30,594 bases of DNA from Chara braunii (taxonomy: Eukaryota > Streptophyta > Charophyceae > Charales > Characeae): NCBI GenBank assembly GCA_003427395.1, contig BFEA01001049.1, positions 161,105 through 191,698 on the forward strand, read 5' to 3'. Position numbers and translations under genes: made by a program. Below are positions 19,551 to 28,313 of the stretch, in pieces. The notes under the pieces are model-generated. The model saw only the letters and a list, made by a program, of their open reading frames with translations. It was not told where the DNA came from and made no database searches. The number at the start of each line of letters is the position of its first letter. The stretch's first letter is position 1.

Positions 19551-21502
19551 AGAAAACCCGGGGCATAGATGGTCTACCAAAGGAGTTCTGGGAGGTGTTG
19601 TGGGAAAACATCTCACAGGATTTAATGAACTTTTATAAGGCGATGTGGGAGACCGGAAGGACAAGTGAATTTGTAGGGCAAGGAGTCCAAACACTCCTAT
19701 ACAAGAAAGGAGCAAAGACAAACATAAGGAACTACAGACCAATTACGCTCCTTACAGTGGTTTACAAGATGGTGGCCAAAGCATTGGTGAACCGACTGAT
19801 CAAAGTAATGGATGATATTATACACTGAAACCAAACAGGGTTCATTAAGAGTAGGAATATCCAGGACAATATTCTCTTAGTTAATGAGGTGATCAAGCTA
19901 ACAAGACAATCCAAACAAAACGCAGCAATTATCTTCATTGATTTTGAGAAGGCCTATGATCACGTGGACTGAATATTCCTAGATAAATGTCTGGAAAAAC
20001 TTAACTTCGGACCCACCTTCAGACGATGGGTGCAGATCCTTCACAGAAACACAACAACTAGAGTCATGGTCAATGGCAACCTGGCACCACCAATCACCTT
20101 GCAAAGATCGGTGAGACAGGGAGATCCGTTGGCTCCATTCCTTTTCGTCATAATAATGGAAGCACTAGCAGCAAACTTAAGGACTCACAAAGATATACAA
20201 AAAATACAGCTTTCCTCGATCCCGAAAGAAGCTATCCCAGTCTACTCCATGTTCGTTGACGACCTGACCCTTATGGTAGATGCGACCCAAGCATCGATGG
20301 AAGAAATCCAACATATGATGGATTGTTTCTGTGCTTTGTCTGTCATGAGAGTAAACTGGGGAAACAAACCTCTAGGATGGTGGATTCACCATCAAGGTGT
20401 GAGGCCCCCAGAACAACCAAAGGTGCGGTGGTTACCTCGGAAAGCCTCAATCAGAGTCCTCGGAGTCTCCCTGACAGTCGATGGCAGACCAACAATAAAC
20501 AACGAGTGGATAGCTAGACCTCCCCTGGAAAAGTTGGCACTATGGAAAGACAAACATACCTCGCTGTTAGGAAGGACCTTGGTGATCAACAATGTTGTGC
20601 TTGCCACTCTCTTGTATAGGTCAGTCATTTGGGGACTAGATAAGGCCACTCTGCGGCCCCTCCAGCAGCAGATAGCTGCATTTTTATGGCGCGGGGACCA
20701 TGAGAAACAGAATATGATTAATAGAGTTGCATGGCAATCGATCATATAACCCAAAGTAAAAGGGGGGTTGGGCATAATTGACCCTACAACACAAGTTAAG
20801 GCACTGGTCATACAATGGCTTAAGCGCCTGCTCTTTTGCCTACAAATCCCTCGGAAAGAGCTGGCCTTGGAACAGATCTCAAGGTTAGCCCCGGAAGCAC
20901 CGGCCCATATCGACCCGATCACATGGATTGAAAATAGAGAATGGACAATCCCACGGCGACAGTCTCAGCGAGAAAATCTTCCTGCTGATTCGCTAAGTCA
21001 AGAGGCAAGAAGGGACCTGCATAAGGACCCCTTCTGGCCAACCCTCTTACAAATTTGGAGGAGCCTCCCCCTGCCAAACAAAACAGCACCCGAAAGATGG
21101 GAAGAAGTGGTCCGTCAACCGCTGTTTGGGAATAGGAGGATCAACAATTCAAGGGGTCAAGTGCTACACTGTATGGATTCCCCTTGGAAAGGATGGGTTA
21201 AGAAGGGAGTTTTGAGAATCAGGGACATCTGGGACGCAGACAGGAGGGACTGGATCAAGGGAGAGTGTCTCAAGGAGAAGCCGAGATACTGCCACAGACC
21301 AGAGCAGGCGATGGAAAATTTGATAGAATGCGTCCCCTTAAACTGGTGGAAAATTTTGAGAAAAGGGCCCTCGATACAAGAGTCCGATTGGGTAGCAATT
21401 CGGGGTTGCCAGGGGGAGGTGGGCAATGTGGTGTGTTGTGACCCGAAGGGACCGGTGGTGGTGGACACATTCAAAATTTGTAACGGAAATCCTCTTCAAT
21501 AA
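19520..21502 (+). pseudogene. LINE C reverse transcriptase, broken by three stops
   Basis: A single frame with TGA at about 19826, TGA at about 19970 and TAA at about 20747. Blocks in order: KTRGIDGLPKEFW, NYRPITLLTVVYKMVAKAL, QTGFIKSRNIQDN, IFIDFEKAYDHVD (first catalytic Asp), RSVRQGDPLAPFLF, MFVDDLTLM (YxDD box, here FVDD), then LGRTLVINNVVLATLLYR and the thumb region KGGLGIIDP. The TGA after YDHVD replaces a Trp codon (LINE B has DWFFLDK here), a simple G-to-A change. The catalytic residues are intact but the frame is dead. About half of the residues match LINE B. Confidence 0.9.
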
Positions 21503-22257
21503 ACAAGTCCAGAACGGATACAGTTCCTCAAGAAGGACGACCTGGTTGATTGACAGGACCACTCTTGAACAGAGAGGACTTGCGCTCCCCTGGTGCAAAC
21601 TATGCTCCAATGCATTCCCATCCAGAAAGATACCTGAAACAATTGAACACATTTTTCTGCAATGCCCCGGTGCGGTCTGGCTCTGGCGCTGGTGGGACAG
21701 AGTATGGGATCAATTAGGAACAGGGATGCCCTAGCCTTGGGACTGGGAGGCCCTGTTGTTTGAAAGATGGCCATCTGAACAGCGGGACGACTTCACCCTC
21801 AACATCTTTTTCAACAAGGACGAAGGGCAGTATTGTGGGCACTCTGGAGACGCCGCTGCACGTATGAAATGGAAGAAGTGAGATTGGAAGGGCCGGAATT
21901 TACGGAAAGCATACAACAGCAGATTCACACGAATATAAGAGCAAGATGGGAAGAAATCAAAACACAGATCAAACACATTCGTACTGAGAACAAAATACAA
22001 TAGAGGATACAAGATTTCTGCAAAAGTTGGCTCGGGGGGGAAACAGGAGGGAGGATAGGAAAAGTGGAACGGACGGGGGGAAATGGGGGGCAAGGGGGAA
22101 ATGGGAACAACAAGACGATCAATAGTACAAGCTCCTCTTCAACAACTGGACCAAGCTGGATGATTCAATTCCGATGCGGTCAAGTAGCGAATTCCCGGAC
22201 TTCTTCCCCCCCCCTCCAAACAGCCTGGTAGGAGTTTCTTGGTACGGGGGAGAGTGA
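21490..22257 (+). pseudogene. LINE C ORF2, C-terminal part
   Basis: It encodes TTLEQRGLALPWCKLCSNAF, PETIEHIFLQCPGAVWLWRW and, after frame changes, the conserved end FPDFFPPPPNSLVGVSWYGG with a stop near 22257. The Cys-His pattern (C-KLC, H-FLQC) matches the zinc-finger region that closes plant LINE ORF2. Several frameshifts lie between about 21730 and 22130. Confidence 0.75.
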
Positions 22258-22627
22258 AGGAAAAAGAAGGACGGCAGAGGGGGTACAAGAGCAACGAGGG
22301 AACAACCGGACTGCTGGGAACAGGTCTGGGTTCCAAAGTTTATACGCACAGATAACACATCTCTGGGGGAAGGGAGGAACTAGGTAGTAGGAGTAGGTAT
22401 CTTGCGTCGGGTTCAAGGTGAAGAGGCTCCCCCCTCCCCACCCTGCCAGGGTCTCTCACAAATACTGGCAAGGGTCCTCTATATCTGTCTGATCACGGTG
22501 TATGTGCCAACTATCTTCTGAGACTTAGTTTGAGGACCTGCACAGTCAATCCCCTGTATTTCAGGGTAATCAATGCTGGCAGGAATTTTTTACTTAGCCT
22601 TTCTGGGATTCTCTGAATACAATCTGT

Positions 22628-22764
22628 ATGTGGGACGCTGGACCCGTTTTCCAGCAGGTGATGCTCCCCACCAATAGATGGAGCCTCTCCCCGGGTGGTA
22701 GTGGTGACCGCTCTTACCAGCACCACTATCATCGGAGGGGGTGTTTAAAAATAAAAAATAAAAA
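22628..22764 (+). repeat. LINE C 3' tail module with A-rich end
   Basis: GGGACGCTGGACCCGTTTTC and CAGCAGGTGATGCTCCCCACCAATAGATGGAGCCTCTCC are followed by TAGTGGTG...CACCACTA and the A-rich tract. Stem 1 is GCTGGA/TCCAGC with a 7-nt loop. Stem 2 is built from the TGGTAGTGGTG and AGCACCACTA arms. This is the reference copy for the dispersed solo tails in the window. Confidence 0.85.
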
Positions 22765-22770
22765 CCTCTT

Positions 22771-23714
22771 CCTAGTTGGGTGGTCCACACCCAAGAGGCC
22801 GAATCAAAGGCTAGATGTGCGATCGAGGTGTCAGGTTTGTACGCCCACCACTGTTCTCCGTCCTTTAGCACCCTGATTCAAAAGATTTCCTCTTCTTTAA
22901 ACCACCTTGTTTCTTCCGGATTCGTCCTGGCCAGACTATTTTTATTCTTAATTTTAAAGAGGTTCACCAACACCTCTCCATCCCGACGGTCAGCCACCAC
23001 CACGTTTCCTCCCTGGTCTGCACACCCCCTGATCCCTACCCAGCCACTTTCGTCCAGGGTTCGCCCTTTCCTCAGAATCCTTACCCAGTCTAAAGGTATC
23101 GAGAAAATAATGTTTTCAAGAGCTTCTCCAATATTATGACAATATCGCAGTCACTCCCTCAACTGGGTCTCAGTGATCCAGTCTCTAGTCTCCAAGTCCC
23201 AGATATCCCCCACTCTAAGGATGCATCGAGCCACCCACCCCCTCCAGGGGGTCTCGGTGCAAAGAAATATTGAGTCGTGGGAGTCGGTAACCCACCAGTC
23301 CCCAAATAGCGGCTGCCTATATACCTCTTCCCACTGTCGCGGGGCTACCTTGTCTGGGAGTGGTAGCTTGCGCCAAGTGTTGAGCAGTGCGGTCCAAAAA
23401 GGGTCGTTTTTTATATCTCTCCTTGCCGCTTGTCTGTCAGATTCCTGCTCCTCATTTGGTCTCGATGACTGTCTTGGTATAGCCCAATATCTGTCTCTAG
23501 CCACCCGAACGGGTCTGTGCTCTCTAGGGTGGGGGGGGGGCAGCCTTCTAATCTGTTGTAGGGCCAGCTGTCGCCAAGGGATGTTTGTATCGAACAGGAG
23601 ACTCTTTATCCATTTTAGGGTCAGGGCCATAATCTGTGTGGTGGGATCCAAGATTTCCAAGCCCCCTTTGGACTTCGGCGGATTAATTGCGCGCCAAGCG
23701 ACTCTACTTATCAC
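22771..23714 (-). pseudogene. LINE B ORF2, thumb and connection region
   Basis: Minus-strand frame 23151-23714 (KGGLEILDPTTQIMALTLKW, then PFWTALLNTWRKLPLPDKVA, RQPLFGDWWV, ETPWRGWVARCILRVGDIWD) aligns with LINE C over about 160 residues. It continues, with a shift, through PLDWVRILRKGRTLDES, GNVVVADRR, LVNLFKIKNKN, a stop, and SASWVWTTQLGRG at about 22785, where LINE C is inserted. This region is more complete than in LINE C, which has lost the part after FKI. Confidence 0.8.
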
Positions 23715-23738
23715 GCTTTTACATTCGTGATTTCCTCT

Positions 23739-24830
23739 CTAAAGAACGACCGCTACCTGTCTTTGGAGGGGGGCCAGTATCGTCCCGTTGAGTGACCATA
23801 TGGTTGTCCTATACCACAGAGATGCCAGCACCACGTTGTTGATGACGAGGGTCCTTCCCATTAATGATGTTTGTTGATCTTTCCATCGTATCAATTTTTC
23901 TAAGACTGGTTGGTTTAACCATTCATCATTGGTTGATGGGCGGCCCTCAACGGACATCTGTACCCCTAAGATTCTGATAGGTGAGTTAGTTGGTACCCAT
24001 CTTATCCGCGGGAACTCTGATGGCCTACACCCTTGGTAGTGAATCCACCACCCTTCAGTCTTGCGACCCCAATTTACTCTCATATCTGACAGAGTGCAAA
24101 AACGATCCATCAACACTTCGATTTCTCTCATGTTTTCAGGTGAGGCGTCTACCATAATGGTGAGTTCATCTGCAAACAAGGAGCAAATCAGGATTGCCTC
24201 TTCCGGGATAGAGGTTACCCGTATTCTTTGAATCTTCTTGTGTGCTCTCAAAGTTGCTGCCAGCGCCTCCATGATTATAACAAACAGAAATGGGGCGATC
24301 GGGTCCCCTAAGCGTATCGAGCGTTCCAGGCAAATGGGGGGGGGGGGCAATCTCCCATTTACGTGCACCCTCGTTGTGGCGCTGTGGTGCAGGATCTCCA
24401 CCCACCTTTTAAAGCAAGGGTCAGAGTTTAGTTTCTCCAAACATTTGTCAAGGAAGAACCAGTCGACGTGGTCGTAGGCTTTTTCAAAGTCAATCAAGAT
24501 TATTGTCGCGTTATGTTTAGATTGGCATGATAATTCTAATACCTCGTTAATTAGGAGGATATTATCTTGTATTTTCCTGCCTTTGATAAACACCAGTTTG
24601 TTGTGGGTGGATGATATCCTCCATTATCGGAATCATGCGGTTTGCCAGGGCTTTCGCCACCATTTTGTACACCATTGTCAGGAAGGTAATAGGCCTGTAA
24701 TTTCAAATATTCATCTTGTCACCTTTCTTATACAGTAAAGATAGCACCCCTTGCCCCAGCACTTCCCCCATTTGCTCTGACTCCCATACCGGATGATAGT
24801 AGCCCATCAGGTTTTGTGACAGGGAGCTAC
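23739..24830 (-). pseudogene. LINE B reverse transcriptase with FADE in place of FADD
   Basis: The 284-codon frame at 23739-24593 holds FIKGRKIQDNILLINEVL, ILIDFEKAYDHVDWFFLDK (first catalytic Asp), RSIRLGDPIAPFLF (normally RQGDP) and LFADELTIMVDA. The second Asp of the YxDD box is Glu here (GAA at 24165-24167), which should abolish polymerase activity. A frameshift near 24595 links it to upstream blocks (LSLLYKKGDKMNI, NYRPITFLTMVYKMVAKALA) that run to about 24830, where the element is truncated. Confidence 0.9.
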
Positions 24831-24835
24831 ACATA

Positions 24836-24850
24836 CTCTAAATTTCTTCA
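24836..24850. repeat. Right target-site duplication of LINE B
   Basis: CTCTAAATTTCTTCA is a perfect copy of 16672-16686. It marks the truncated 5' end of LINE B. The flank continues AACGAAGCTCC, the original genomic sequence. 24851-25216 has no recognised gene; it holds a small CTCCTTTCTCAAAGAAAGGAG hairpin at about 24868-24888. Confidence 0.88.
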
Positions 24851-25216
24851 AACGAAGCTCCTTTCTCAAAGAAAGGAGACTCAGACTCACTCCTCTGTTA
24901 TCAAAGGAGTGGGTCTGTAGTAGTGGGTCTGTATCCTCTTGAGATGACCCGTAATATCTCCCCGCTTCTGTCGTAGTGGCCCAAACGAAGCGAAATCCTG
25001 TGTTGAAATGATGGTGAGAAGCCCATTGGCCAGAAAACAGACTTGGTTCTTCATAGTAGTAGCTATACAAGTGACGGAGGGTGGAGACAACGTAGTTGAA
25101 ACAGAAGTATCTAGGTAAATCCCATAACCCAATCATGTCATCAGTCTGCAGTAGTGTCAATTTGTTATCATAGGATCCAAGGTATTTCCTTTAGATATCG
25201 CAAGCCTTCTTAATGG

Positions 25217-25314
25217 TTTTATTTATTTATTTTTAAAACACTCCCTTCTAGTGCTAGTGGTGCTGGTAAGAGCAGACACCGCTATCACCTGCTGGAAAAC
25301 GGGTCCAGCGTCCC
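25217..25314 (-). repeat. Solo LINE 3' tail copy (minus strand)
   Basis: The T-rich tract TTTTATTTATTTATTTTTA (25217-25235) is followed by the tail module in reverse, ending GGGTCCAGCGTCCC. Stem 2 reads TAGTGGTG...CACCGCTA, with a G-U wobble in place of one Watson-Crick pair. There is no LINE coding sequence next to it. 25315-26008 has only short frames without domains and an A-rich tract at 25358-25379. Confidence 0.8.
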
Positions 25315-26008
25315 TTGTACAGAATGAATCAGAAAGTCTTACCAAATACTCAGTCGAGGAAAAAACAAAAAAAAAAACAATGTTGTCAACCAATCTCATC
25401 CCTGATATAAATTTGTTGTCTGTTCCTAAGGAGTAGATAATAGTGAATTTGTTGTGGGAATAGAGGAGGCATGCTAAAGCAAGACTTGAGCTTTTACCCA
25501 TAGGTGTACGAACAACTTGATGCAGGATGGTACTCCCTAGTCCCCACCTTTACAAAAATGTTGTGCAATTCAAAGCTCATGGATTCAATGATATGAGAGA
25601 AGGAGATTCTTACCCAGTTCCTGTTCCGAAATTTCTTTGATAAAGACACACCCTTCCCAAGTTTGTTTACACAAACACTTCGTATCGCTTTTCATTTGAA
25701 AAAAATACAGATACATGCGGCTGTTGATGATGTAAGAGTGCGGGAGTTCCGTAAACATATCCTTCATGCCGAAACTTGAAGAAGTAATAAACCTAGGCTA
25801 CCAGCTGTCAGATGGCAGGATGTCCTGGGCGGACAGTCAGGGGGGGTCCGGATGTCCGGTCCCGGACAACTCCATTTTCAACACGAATAAAATTTTAAAA
25901 AAATGGGGGTGTCTTTAATTTTATTTTTGATTTATATTTGGTAAAGAATTTCGATGTGACGCCAAGGCAAAAGCTGTTCAGTTGGGACTGACTCTTTTCC
26001 TGATCAAC

Positions 26009-26058
26009 TGCCTTGCTGTTGGTGGCGGACAGTTGCTGTTGCCACCAACAGCAAGGCA
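26009..26058. repeat. Perfect 18-bp hairpin with a 14-nt loop
   Basis: TGCCTTGCTGTTGGTGGC (26009-26026) and GCCACCAACAGCAAGGCA (26041-26058) are exact reverse complements. A third copy of the right arm (GCCACCAACAGCCAGGC) starts at 26074. Direct repeats CAGTTGGGACTGACT (25979) and CAGTTGGGATTGACT (26090), each followed by a TTTCCTGATCA-like phrase, flank the group, so the hairpin looks like the centre of a small inverted duplication. No coding sequence is supported in 26060-26920. Confidence 0.85.
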
Positions 26059-26923
26059 AAAGAAATGATTGTTGCCACCAACAGCCAGGCAGTTGGGATT
26101 GACTTGTTTCCTGATCATCTTCTTTGTATTCTCTACAACAGAGGGTTTCCTGGTAGACACATAAAAACGGACCTTGACAATAACGGGACTACTACAAGCA
26201 AAAACAATTTTTTTTGAAAGAACATGGCTAACAATTATTTTAAAGCTACTACTAGTTCTGCTGGAAAACATACAGTCTATAATATTGTAAGGTTTGATGG
26301 GGTCGGAGAGGGAAAAGGAATTCAGCAATCGCATAGTCCAGGGAACATGGAGGAGAGAGAGAATAACAGTTTTCCAACGCTCCTTGGCATCGAAGTGCCT
26401 GCGTACAGACATGAAGTAAAAAAACCCTCCCACTCATAAACTTCAATTTCAAAACTTCTAGTAATGTAATCCGACCATTCTAGGAAACCGTACTTAAACC
26501 AAAAATCATGTTTAATCGACTCCAGGTATGTAAAAAAACATTCGCTCCCAAGCTCAAAACTGTAGCACAAGGTGAGCCTTGTCATGGCATAAGTTCCATT
26601 AGGTGAGAAAAGACAAGTAGGAGGCAATTCAGAATGAGGCTCGAGCCTGGTGAGGTAGAAAAGGCAACAACTCTATCAGGAGTGATACTGTGAGCATCGC
26701 TTATGCCCTAGAGTCTACGAAAAGTGGCCCTCTCTCTTCTCACTTTTCCCTTGCATCCGTGCTTTTTAGATGGGAACTGTGAATTGAGGGGTGGACACCA
26801 TCGAACAATAAAAAAAGACTCGATCTGTTTAATTTCGCCGATTGGCGGAAACGCAATGGGAACGGCTACAGATGAATACCACCATTTCTTCCATAGCCAT
26901 TGTCGTAGTCGATAGTTCCCCCA

Positions 26924-27010
26924 TTTTTTTAATTTTTTTTATTATTATTTTTTTTTAAATCACAGGTCCGTCTGCTTATGGTGGTGATACGAGCATCCAC
27001 CACTACCGTC
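26924..27010 (-). repeat. Very short LINE tail copy (A tail plus second stem-loop)
   Basis: A T-rich tract (26924-26957) is followed by a segment with GGTGGTG (26980-26986) pairing with CACCACT (26999-27005). This matches the second stem-loop of the LINE tail. The first stem-loop and everything upstream are absent, so truncation happened inside the tail. Confidence 0.5.
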
Positions 27011-27075
27011 TTAACCCGAAAACAAGGTACGTACCTTGTATTCGAGGTGTACCTTGTCTGCGATGTTTCGGGATG

Positions 27076-27215
27076 TTTTTTTTTTTTTTTTTTTTTTTTT
27101 TACACGACGTATGGTTATGATATGAGCAACCTGAGTGGGAGGCCCCCCCCCAGGTGTAGTGGTTGTCAATCTATTGTTGGGAAGCTCACCTGCTAGAAAT
27201 AGGGTCCAGCATCCC
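27076..27215 (-). repeat. Solo LINE 3' tail copy with pure poly-T tract
   Basis: 26 consecutive T residues (27076-27101) are followed by a diverged tail module, ending AGGGTCCAGCATCCC. On the minus strand stem 1 is GCTGGA/TCTAGC, kept by a G-U wobble. The pure homopolymer tail suggests a younger insertion than the interrupted tails elsewhere. No flanking duplication was identified. 27216-27620 has no recognised gene. Confidence 0.7.
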
Positions 27216-27626
27216 GTCGACAAGGTGAAAGCATAGCATGGGGGAATGAACTGTCCTCCTTTTCTCATAATACCAAGACAAAGCTTGTAGACGGCTACCC
27301 CCTTCCACAACAGTTCACCTCTCTGACAGTGAGTGACTGTGTTTGAAGTGGGAGTGTAATACACAGGTCTGCTCAGTCTCAAGTTAGAAGGGGTTGACGT
27401 CTTGCATGTCCCGAGGAACTCAGCACTTAGATTAGGTAACCTTGTTTGACATCGGGGTGAGAAAAATGTTATTCGCTGACTTTGGCAGCCCCCGTAAAAC
27501 AGAAAGAAACTATGGAAAAACAATTGTTAAATATTGCAACACAAACAGCATTTGCCTGATGCTCCTATCAAAATTTGTCACCGCATTCATTTGAGACAAA
27601 CATTAAAAAAGGAAAAATAAAATAAA

Positions 27627-27781
27627 ATATATATATATATATATATCGTCACAAACAGAACTGCCCGGTAAAACCGTAGGCAGAGAGAGAGAAGAGGACA
27701 ACAAACGAGGGGCTGTGACAAACTGTTTCGTCGGAGTTTCACCGACTCATCAGGAGGCTGAACCCCATATATATATATATC
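27627..27781. repeat. 120-bp insert between two (AT)n tracts
   Basis: (AT)10 at 27627-27646 and (AT)7 at 27767-27781 flank a unique 120-bp segment (27647-27766). The arrangement fits insertion of a small element into an AT repeat, or an element that carries AT ends. The segment holds a GAGAGAGA run (27672-27681) and the hammerhead-like motif described separately. Confidence 0.7.
27709..27766 (-). ncRNA. Hammerhead-ribozyme-like motif, minimal stem III
   Basis: On the minus strand: CTGATGA (27747-27753), stem II GTCGG/CCGAC (27742-27746 with 27730-27734) closing a 7-nt loop, GAAA (27726-27729), a 3-bp stem III ACA/TGT with a GTT loop (27718-27726), and a GTC cleavage triplet ending at 27717. 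All conserved core nucleotides of the hammerhead are present in the right order. Very short stem III is known from hammerheads of Penelope-like elements and plant retrozymes. Stem I is weaker: GGGGTT (27761-27766) can pair with AGCCCC (27709-27714), but the base pairs next to the cleavage site are not formed (C opposite A). The copy may therefore be slow or dead. Confidence 0.6.
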
Positions 27782-27825
27782 TTTTTGTGGCAAAAGACAT
27801 TACTGCTCTTTTTTTCCAAAAGGTT

Positions 27826-28060
27826 AGGATTGTATTAATAAAGCTGGAAACCGGGTCCAGCGTCCCTTGCACCAAATGTGCTCACTGAATGTCTCTCCCA
27901 ATTATGGTTAAGAAATCCTCAGACAACATCATTGATTGCTACCCAGTTGGGAGGATCTACCACTGTTGCACCCCCATTCTCCAAAATACATGTGGCTGCT
28001 ATTGATGAAAGATCCCGACAACATTGATTGCCTTCCTTTGAAGGATTGACTGACAGATCC
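27826..28060 (-). repeat. LINE 3' UTR and tail copy (minus strand)
   Basis: GCTGGAAACCGGGTCCAGCG (27843-27862) is the first stem-loop of the tail. Further up, GATTGCCTTCCTTTGAAGGA (28029-28048) followed by TTGACTGAC is the 3' UTR stem-loop that reads TACCCTG...CAGGGGATTGACTGAGCA in the 14.7 and 16.9 kb copies. Here the stem is CCTTC/GAAGG, so both sides have changed together. A second, weaker version lies at 27931-27950. No LINE coding remnant is next to it; 28061-28313 shows nothing else. Confidence 0.65.
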
Positions 28061-28313
28061 AAACTTGACTTATGTGCTTTCTACTCTGTCCCTTAATACC
28101 ATCCTCTGCTATTTCAAAATCTCAAAATTTCTGAAAAAAAAAAAGGTGAAACCCATTGCCATTTCAAAACTCAGACTGACTAAACATGTAGCAGTACTAA
28201 AAAAAAGCTCATTTTCTTTCACATAAGAAGAGTGGCATAACTGGGGGGAACTAAAACAAGCAAGGTGAAAACTCTAACTCAAAAGTTACCCCCCTATACT
28301 GCAAACTGTCCTC

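Larger units (their letters stand above)
18220..22764 (+). mobile_element. LINE C, nested in LINE B
   Basis: The plus-strand element lies in the opposite orientation inside LINE B. The 5' boundary is about 18200-18235, within the endonuclease domain, so the copy is 5' truncated. The 3' end has the tail module (22628-22740) and an A-rich tract, TTTAAAAATAAAAAATAAAAA (22744-22764). A target-site duplication could not be recognised: CCTCTTCC after the tail has only a weak partner, TTTTCCTCC, at 18213. Compared with LINE B, about 110 codons between the FKI block and the LEQRGLALPWCKL block are deleted near 21480-21500. Confidence 0.85.
16687..24835 (-). mobile_element. LINE B, split by nested LINE C
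   Basis: The minus-strand element is bounded by a perfect 15-bp target-site duplication. Its A-rich tail is at 16687-16712 and the tail module follows to about 16830. The 3' UTR has two copies of the GATTACCCTGG...AGGGGATTGACTGAGCA module (16877 and 17074). The C-terminal coding part spans about 17284-18215. LINE C then interrupts it, and the N-terminal remainder, holding the reverse transcriptase, spans about 22771-24830. The 5' end is truncated inside the region upstream of the RT palm, so the endonuclease is missing. Removing LINE C would bring a WVWTTQLGRG block next to a KQQIYSMTVKGAYRLL block, the usual order in plant LINE C-terminal regions. Confidence 0.85.

Noticed and set aside
20392-20922. 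176-codon open frame on the minus strand
   Set aside because: It is the antisense shadow of the LINE C reverse transcriptase.
23173-23730. 185-codon open frame on the plus strand
   Set aside because: It is the antisense shadow of LINE B, whose minus-strand frame aligns with LINE C.
27647-27708. A second hammerhead using the GTCACAAAC phrase at 27649
   Set aside because: No second CTGATGA or GAAA core is present in this half of the insert.
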